NCBI GenBank assembly: GCA_022661535.1
Contig: JAKULF010000002.1
Location: forward strand, 620,001-684,000
From: Eutypa lata
Lineage: Eukaryota; Ascomycota; Sordariomycetes; Xylariales; Diatrypaceae
Length of the DNA stretch: 64,000 nucleotides
Direction of reading: 5' to 3'
The notes below the pieces were generated by a model, which was given only the letters and a program-made list of their open reading frames with translations, was not told where the DNA came from and did not search any database. A program made the position numbers and the translations under genes. This document shows, piece by piece, positions 57,522-64,000 of this stretch; the stretch's first letter is position 1; each line of letters opens with the position of its first letter.

Positions 57522-59316
57522 ATGGGGTCCTACATCCCCGACCCGAGTCTCACGCACCTAGCGCCACTACCTCCAAAAGACGTGCTACTCAACCTCCGGA
57601 CGGGTAAAGTCCGCCCTCTCGGGGGTGTTAAGATACTTTCAGGCATAAACAAACAGTCCCGGGAAGGAAAGGTCAAACTGGTGAAATCGGGTCTTATTGG
57701 CGATGAAAGACAATATCCGCCGCATAAGAGTCCTGACAATGCGCTGTTCCAATACGATTCTCAGCACTATGAATTTTGGAAACAGGCTCTTCCGCCAGGT
57801 CGGGAGCACATCTGTAAGGTGGGGTACGTACTGAAAACAAGTTGATGTCCTACCTTTCTCGTTCTGTTATAGAACCTTACACAATATGATGGGAAATGGC
57901 ACGCTAACTTGTTGAAGGGCCTTCGGAGAGAACTTGGTTATGACACACCTGTCCGAAGAAAATGTGTGCGTAGGAGACAAGTTTCGGCTGGGTCCCGAGG
58001 TCATTATCCAAGTCACCATGCCCAGGCAACCGTGTTACAAGCTGAACCATCGCTTTGAGTATAAGAAGATGTCCAGCTTGACGCAATCGACGGGTCGGAC
58101 TGGATGGTACTATCGCGTTATCCAGGAAGGATACATACAAGAAGGTGACGAGATGGTCTTGGTTGAGCGTATTAACCCGACCTGGTCTCTCGCGCGCATA
58201 CAACACTTTACCTACAACGAGGTCAGCAACATGCAGATCTGCGCCGAGATCGTCGCACTCCCGGGTCTCAGCCAACTCTTCTTCGACATATTCCAAAAGC
58301 GACTTACCGACGGGGTAGAGGACATGAGCGGTCGCTTGAACGGCGACACTGCAGTGCTTTGGCGACCCTACAAGCTCGTCCAGAAAAAGCCCCTGACGCC
58401 GAGGGTCAAGAAGTTCGTCTTCGCCGCAGAGGATCCTAATATCGATGCGGATGAATTGCAGTTTGGCCGGTTTCCACACGTACGGCTGAAGTTCGGATCC
58501 GACGCCCAGTACACGAGAGCCTATTCTGTGGTTTCTGGTGATATGAGATCGTTTGAATTAGGTATCGCCAAGGACGATAACTCCCGCGGTGGATCACTGT
58601 TCTTGCACGATGAGTTCGAAGTAGGCGATGTTCTGAAAGTGGCAAGGGGCAACAATGCACTGAGATCCAAAGACCCAATACAGGAACTGCAAGCAATGAA
58701 GCACGTCTTCATACTGGGCGGCATTGGTGTAACCGCTTTCATGGGTGAGATCCGGGCCTTGGCGCAGGTAGCTGCTGATTTCGAGGTGCATTATGCCGTC
58801 CGCAGTAGACGGGAAGCCGCATACCTGAGTCTTTTACCCCAAGAAAGGACGACGGTATATGCCAAGAGTGAGCGTCAGCGCTTGAACGTGGAGAAGGCGA
58901 TCCCTCCGATCAAAAATGCTCCGAACCCGGAGGCTGTGGTGTATTGTTGCGGCCCAACAGCGCTCCTCGATGCATGTCGCGAGCAATGTGAAAAGCTAGG
59001 GTACCCTCGGTCTCACATATATTTCGAAGAGTTTGGTGGGGCTGCCACTGGCACAGGTGACCCGTTTGAAGCTGAAATCAAATCTACCGGAAAGGTTCTC
59101 CAGGTGCCTAAGGAGAAGTCGCTCCTCCAGGTGCTAAATGAGGCTGGCTTCGAGATCGATGCGTCGTGTATGGTCGGCAACTGCGGCACTTGTATGGTGG
59201 ATTTATGCCAAGGCGACGTAGCCCACCGGGGCGTAGCACTGGATGATGAGCAGAAGAAGGACACTATGTTGAGTTGCGTTAGCCGAGGGAAAGGGAGAAT
59301 TATGATTGATTGCTAG
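57522..59316 (+). CDS. MOSC domain - ferredoxin-reductase - [2Fe-2S] fusion protein, 566 aa
   Basis: Two exons: 57522-57823 and 57918-59316, phase 2, with a GTACGT donor and an AAG acceptor. Splicing restores the MOSC motif GAFGENL. Residues about 20-200 resemble the YiiM-type MOSC domain (KSPDNALFQYDSQHYEFW, LVMTHLSEENVCVGDKFRLG). A flavin-reductase module follows, with ARPYS-like TRAYSVVSGD for FAD/FMN binding and HVFILGGIGVTAF and VVYCCGPTALLDACRE for NAD(P)H. The C-terminal plant-type ferredoxin domain has CMVGNCGTCMVDLC plus a distal Cys (LSCVSRG) for [2Fe-2S]. MOSC proteins handle molybdenum-cofactor-linked or reductive detoxification chemistry; the reductase and ferredoxin modules would feed electrons from NAD(P)H within one chain. 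The substrate is unknown. The architecture resembles bacterial YiiM plus phthalate-dioxygenase-reductase fusions. Confidence 0.88.
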
Positions 59317-62092
59317 GGATGGAATCAATAATCCCAGACGCCAGACAACCCATATTTGTCTTTAAAGGGGCCGAATTATATGATGATCCCCAGCAGATGT
59401 TGCAGATGAAGTGGCAAACGTTTAATTACGTCTAGTATATGCTCAGAAATCATAACTACAAACATCGGGACTACGATATTTTTGTAGTGTACTAGAAAAT
59501 AGTTTCCGAGATCCTAAGCGCACATTATATGCAGTGCTTCTTATAACTGTATGGGCATAGTGCTATCGACTGAATGTGGTAGCACGGCAGCCCCGATATG
59601 CTGCAGGAATAGCCAAATGTAGCAGAAAGTTCGTTGCATGTTACCTATTGGTGAGACCATATCACCCGTCCATCACAAGTGCCTAATTCATGATATATGT
59701 AGGAAAAATACCAATACTGCTCGCGTAGGCAATGGCTTAGACGCATAGTGTCCAACGTACATTGTCTAATGTCTGATTAGGAGTTCGCATTTTGAAACTA
59801 CCAAGGAAGCGTTTGTCCATAATTCAGACTCTAATTATACACTGGCGGTAGTTTTCAGGTAATATCAGCTTTCAACGTGAACGAAAGAGGGAGGTAATAA
59901 CCGACTGGAGTCGTACAATATGTACAAAACCGAACTCGGCTTGTATTATTGCCAATCAACAACCATGCTGACTCGTTTTATTGTGCGTGATATACTAGTG
60001 AACAGTTGTCTATAATGCAACCTTACACTCGGCACGGACGTAGATCGCATCGTATTCAGGATATCCATTGTTATAACGCCCATCAACTGATGACTCTGAT
60101 TTCTGGCCACACCGGTATAGAATATATATAATGAGCCGAACGGCACGCATCTGATTGCCCACCGTGCTTTACTAGCTTGCTTCTCTGAAGTGCTTTCTGG
60201 TTGCAGGCAAGGACTTGATCAGTGCTGAGACCTTGTTGCCGGCCTTGTTTGTTTTTTCTTCTTACGACCAGGCCATGGAAAGTCAAGCCCATCTCTAGGA
60301 GCCTTCCTCTACTCTTTGGTATCTCATACTTATAAGTTTTCTCGGCCTACTATCTGCCCTCTCGTCTTCGAAATGCTTTTATTCATGGGAACATTGCTAA
60401 TTCCAACATCATCTATCTATCCCATTGCGTAGGGGAAGAAGTATGAGCAATACCGCTCCCTGGAACAAGACTACCAGTTATGAAGGGTCCTTGCAGTGTT
60501 ACCTCATGGTCTTCGCCACCACCCCGCTCCCTTTTCCCAACAAAATTCTTCGCTTAGGATTCAGCAAAGCGAAGCCTGTGGTTAAAGCTAGGACCATAAG
60601 GTAGACGACGGAAATGGCATACATCATAACCAAGTTAGCTGGCTGAACGTAGCAAACGACGATAACTCGTACGAGAAACCTGCTTCGCCAACACCAGGCA
60701 ACTATTACGTCCCGTCACACTCCAGTTTCAGAGGCAAGAAGGAATGTCGACCGGTCTGTCTGTCAGTATCACTCACATTACGTGGCGTTGCACTTGGACC
60801 TTTCGATTCGCTGCTGAAGTGTTTGCGGTCGCTTCAAGTGTCTAGAGTTTATGAAGCCGAAGTTTGTCAACAGAGATGAACCGCACTGTCCTATCTATGA
60901 CAACACCCCCCTAAGAAGGTACCTCCACCCTCATGATGGTTGTATTCATCGACATACCGCCATGTACCCCCTTTCGACCCAGCTCTCGATCTTGGTCGTG
61001 TTTTAGTTTGGCATATCCCTTCGAGGGATGTTTATGGTTCAAATCATTGCCCTGGCATTTTAGCGAAGATGGTTCCGATAGCAAACCCCATCGGTCCCGA
61101 CTCGGTTCCGACTCGATACCAACGCCTTTCGAGTCCAAGGTCGTCCCTACGGGTCCACCATGCCCACAGTTAACCGATGCCACCAATACTGTATCGTCGA
61201 TGCCGAGTCATACTGTCCCGGATAGTTCCTGAACACTACACAAGCATCCGTTCATACATACCATGGAAATTCTTAAAAAGACGAAGGAACTTCAAGAGGT
61301 CAGGTCCTCAAGGTACTGTGTACCCCCGGAGTCTTCATAAGATGTCACTCTCGGGTTTTTTCCCAGGCCATCTTTGCGCTTCGCTACCAGCTCTACCGCT
61401 GTCAACCGCCACTGGTTGTCAACTGTACATAGCCTACTTCTGATATCATATTCAAACAAACTCCCATGCGCTAATATTTATTGTCCCGTTTAACTAGATA
61501 TGATCTAGCACGAAGATGACCTGTCCTACACCTGGCTTTGGGAGGAATGCTGTCGGACACGGATACTGGGATTCTGGTTCGAATTATTTACCACTTACAT
61601 GAAAATGATCTACATTTCGGGTAGTAACTACGACCGGTGTTAATATTGATTGCCTGTTAGATGTGCACCCTTCTGGCAAGGTCTCGATGACTCTTAGTCG
61701 AGGACGGTTTAGCATCTACACTTGACTGGCTAAGCTTTACTCTCTGGATTGGAATTCTGGAATGTGGTCCTACGTCAGTCCTTGGTAAGGTAATTATGAG
61801 GAGTATCATAGCACGAAGACGTCGAGACAAACAGTTTCAATGAGAAAATTTTTCATTCTTCCTAGCAACGGTCTGCTAAAATTCTACATATAAATACTCG
61901 AGTTCTTCGTCCCTTTGAGGGTGGAAATTCGGTTCTTGCTCAAACTGATATCGGTTTTCATTCTGAGCAGACTGTATTGTCAATATTGCTAGATACCAAA
62001 TTCAATACCAAATTATTGTCGGTTCAGAAAACTGAGCTACATCCGAACAAACCAACACTTCAGTTGATCTCTCTCGATCCTTTCTACTCAAC
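59317..62092. other. Intergenic region of 2.8 kb, no firm gene
   Basis: Short frames on both strands around 60,900-61,440 overlap one another and show no domain, and no phase-compatible exon chain was found. Composition is ordinary. Confidence 0.5.
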
Positions 62093-62734
62093 ATGGGGAA
62101 CACGAATTCTAAGCCCAGTCGCAAGAGGTAGATACCACCTCTCACTTGTACTATATAATCACTAGGTAACCTCCCCTTTTGCTTTAGCTCCACGTCCCAC
62201 AACTATGGACATCACGACAACCTTAGACATCACGACAACCCTAGACATCACGACAACCCTAGACACCACGACAACCCTAGACACCACGACAACCAGGAAC
62301 ATCGCGAGAATCATGGACATCGCAACAACCAGAGACATCGTGAGAATCATGGACATCGCAACAACCAGAGACATCGCGAGAATCATGAACACCGCGAGAA
62401 CCAGAGACATCGTGAGAATCATGGACATCGCGAGAACCAGAGACATCGTGAGGATCATGGACATCGCGAGAATCATGGACATCGCGAGAACCAGAGACAT
62501 CGTGAGAATCATGGACACCGCGACAACCAGAGACATCGCGAGAATCATGAACACCGCGAGAATCGTGAACATCGCGGCAACCATGGACATCAAGGCAACG
62601 ATCAGCATACATATCACACTGTCTCCGAGGAAACTACCCGATACCACCGCATCGTGAAATTTGGCTATGCTCCGGATAAGGCCACCGCTGTAGTTCACGA
62701 ACTCGACGCCAACCAACGCCGACCTAATCAGTAG
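62093..62734 (+). CDS. His-rich hexapeptide-repeat protein with N-myristoylation-like start, 182 aa
   Basis: Two exons: 62093-62127 (MGNTNSKPSRK) and 62188-62734, phase 2, with a GTAGAT donor, a TCACTAG-like branch region and a TTTTGCTTTAG acceptor. The second exon is open in a frame that lacks its own start codon, so it is easily missed. The N-terminus MGNTNSKPS fits the N-myristoylation consensus (MG-x3-S/T), suggesting membrane tethering. Residues about 19-136 are degenerate 6-residue repeats of HRENHG, HRENQR and HHDNPR type, encoded by 18-bp DNA repeats. The unique C-terminus TVSEETTRYHRIVKFGYAP...HELDANQRRPNQ looks like a conserved non-repeat domain. His spacing suggests metal binding (inference). 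Overlapping frames on both strands are open only because the repeat lacks stops. Confidence 0.68.
62206..62590 (+). repeat. 18-bp tandem coding repeat (His-rich)
   Basis: Imperfect tandem units of the type CATCGCGAGAATCATGGA and CATCGCGAGAACCAGAGA alternate across about 385 bp, after a block of CATCACGACAACCCTAGA-like units. Unit length is a multiple of three, so copy-number change would preserve the frame. Confidence 0.9.
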
Positions 62735-63642
62735 TCCACTTTCCTCCCTCTTTCGACAGTCTACGATACCCATAGATATACCAATATACATGAGGTTTCC
62801 GGCATATCGATACATGGACAAAGGGGTTGATACTCTGTTGGGTGACGTTCGTTGTCGGGCGTCCGTGTGCTGATTGGGTAGAACCTGTGGATGGAGTCAC
62901 GAGACGCGGGGACTCAGCCTAGGAGCTTTATGGTGGGTTAAAAAGGGGCAGGGGAGGAACACGGCTTAAATTTCAACACTCTCATTCATCAACGTTATCA
63001 TTCATCTGTTTTAGGATTTAGGCCTCTTACCTATATAGTAACTTTATGTTACGTCGCTCTCCTTACTTCAGTATCTTCATGAAGGTGTACCACCATGGAG
63101 CAAGTCTTCCAATATAAATCTGTTCGTTGTACAGCAAGTGCTGGTGTTGTATTCCTACGTCGCTATCAACAGCGGTGATGCGCAATACAGGCGATTAGAA
63201 CCATTTGCATGATTATGTGGCAAGCTGCCCCTCCATATGGAATAACACCATCCTCATCGTGGAGCATTATGAGAAAAGGATAGACGAAGATAGAATTATC
63301 GTCTAAAGTCATGTACAATCATCTGGCCGAAATAATTTACAGGTCATCTATTTCAGGGCTGACCATAACAAGTCATTGCCAAGTTAAATCATTGGAATTG
63401 GAATAACGCATATCTATGAAGTATTAACAATCATTGATTAACCCATTGATTATAACCAGAGCATATGTATACAGTACATAGAAGGTAGCAGGGAAGGCGA
63501 AGTCGCCGTAGCTGTTCGCAGAAGTGGAATCCTTTGATCGCGCATGCGATGTGAGTTAGCATTAGCAAATTTTATGCAGCAGGCCCCAACATTCCAAGGA
63601 TTCTATTCCTCCTTGTATGGATAAAAACCACCACGTCTACGA
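62735..63642. other. Intergenic region, no gene seen
   Basis: This 0.9-kb stretch separates the convergent 3' ends of the His-rich gene (+) and the aldo/keto reductase gene (-). No features were recognised. Confidence 0.6.
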
Positions 63643-64000
63643 TTAGTTCATGTTAGTGAGATGACAGATGGCGTCGTGCATTTTCTTGTTGTCGTATATT
63701 TGCCGGGCATGCAAGCCCATGATGTTGCCTTCGGCGAAGCGGGTTCCGTTCACGTCCCCTGGTGCGAGTCTACCTGCGAGGAATCCACCAGCTAATGTGC
63801 TAAGAGGGTAAAGTTAGAGTGGGCTATCATATACACAAAATAGAACCCCAAAAGAAATACCAGCCTTACCTATGTGCCTCAACTGCCACACCATGCTCAT
63901 GCAAGATTGGGATTATCTTCTCGCTGTCCCGAGATACCACGTTATAGAGAGTCACAAAGACAGTAGGCTTGACATAGCCTGCCTTCTCACATATCCCAAG
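63643..64000 (-). CDS. Aldo/keto reductase, C-terminal part (5' end outside window), AKR7-like
   Basis: Two exons are visible: 64000-63870 (continuing beyond the window) and 63799-63643, joined in phase 2 over a 70-nt GTAAGG...TTAG intron. The 95 visible residues read CEKAGYVKPTVFVTLYNVV..., then HGVAVEAH joined to STLAGGFLAGRLAPG, GTRFAEGNIMGLHARQIYD and KKMHDAI. This matches the strand-7/8 NADPH-binding end of aflatoxin-aldehyde-reductase-like aldo/keto reductases (CEKKGYVKP..., SPLAGGFLTG-like). Such enzymes reduce aldehydes or ketones with NADPH in the cytosol. The catalytic Tyr/Lys/His lie in the missing part. The typical SPLAGG is STLAGG here. Confidence 0.85.

Noticed and set aside
60911..61443. 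Overlapping frames of 77-99 codons on both strands
   Set aside because: They are mutually overlapping with no family resemblance and no consistent exon chain.
62205..62657. 150-codon plus-strand frame (Thr/Ile/Arg repeats) over the same repeat
   Set aside because: It is a shifted frame of the same tandem repeat, open only because the repeat unit has no stops.
62162..62821. 219-codon minus-strand frame with Met/Leu/Val-rich repeats that looks like a membrane protein
   Set aside because: It is the antisense reading of the His-rich tandem repeat. The plus-strand spliced gene has a canonical intron, a plausible N-terminus and a unique C-terminus.

Overview
The window is nuclear DNA of a filamentous ascomycete (Pezizomycotina, most likely a Sordariomycete). 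The evidence is short spliceosomal introns (about 50-180 nt) with GTRNGT...AG borders, fungal-only families (WSC wall sensor, Zn2Cys6 regulator with fungal trans domain, class III-type chitin synthase, multi-PAS hybrid histidine kinase), and AT-only blocks from which CpA/TpG has been removed, the mark of repeat-induced point mutation (RIP). I see no prokaryotic-type features, CRISPR array, rRNA or convincing tRNA.

Layout. 0-10 kb: a kinase-like fragment (+), a conserved-looking hypothetical protein (-), a secreted GMC oxidoreductase (-), an MDR alcohol dehydrogenase (-) and the nucleoporin NUP37 (-). 10.4-17.1 kb: two RIP-destroyed, TA-flanked inverted-repeat transposons (1.3 and 2.1 kb) that bracket one multi-spanning membrane protein gene (+). 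18.2-19.1 kb: a WSC-domain membrane sensor (-), then about 8.6 kb with no supportable gene. 27.8-36.3 kb: a housekeeping block with RRP6 (-), MDM35 (+), a small two-helix membrane protein (+) and GPI1/PIG-Q (+). 37.7-45.4 kb: a small secreted Cys-rich protein (-) divergent from a Zn2Cys6 regulator (+), then a RIP-touched MITE-like element just upstream of an MFS monocarboxylate-type transporter (+). 46.5-49.8 kb: a chitin synthase (-) converging on the transporter. 52.2-59.3 kb: a hybrid histidine kinase (-) divergent from a MOSC / flavodoxin-reductase-like / [2Fe-2S] fusion (+). 62.1-64 kb: a His-rich repeat protein (+) whose coding frame appears only after splicing, and the 3' end of an aldo/keto reductase (-).

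Most notable observation. One intron of the transporter (155 nt) and one intron of the convergent chitin synthase (157 nt) are homologous along their length. They share a 36-nt core with 35 identities, each lies sense to its own gene, and each sits after an exonic AG. This is what introner-like elements, i.e. self-spreading introns, look like. Other points of interest are the two RIP-obliterated TIR elements, the MITE-like element in the transporter promoter, a stop-free 3n candidate intron (exitron-like) in RRP6, and a displaced splice acceptor in the chitin synthase that removes three residues next to its catalytic motif.

Exon coordinates were worked out by hand from splice signals, reading phase and remembered family conservation. 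No database search was run.
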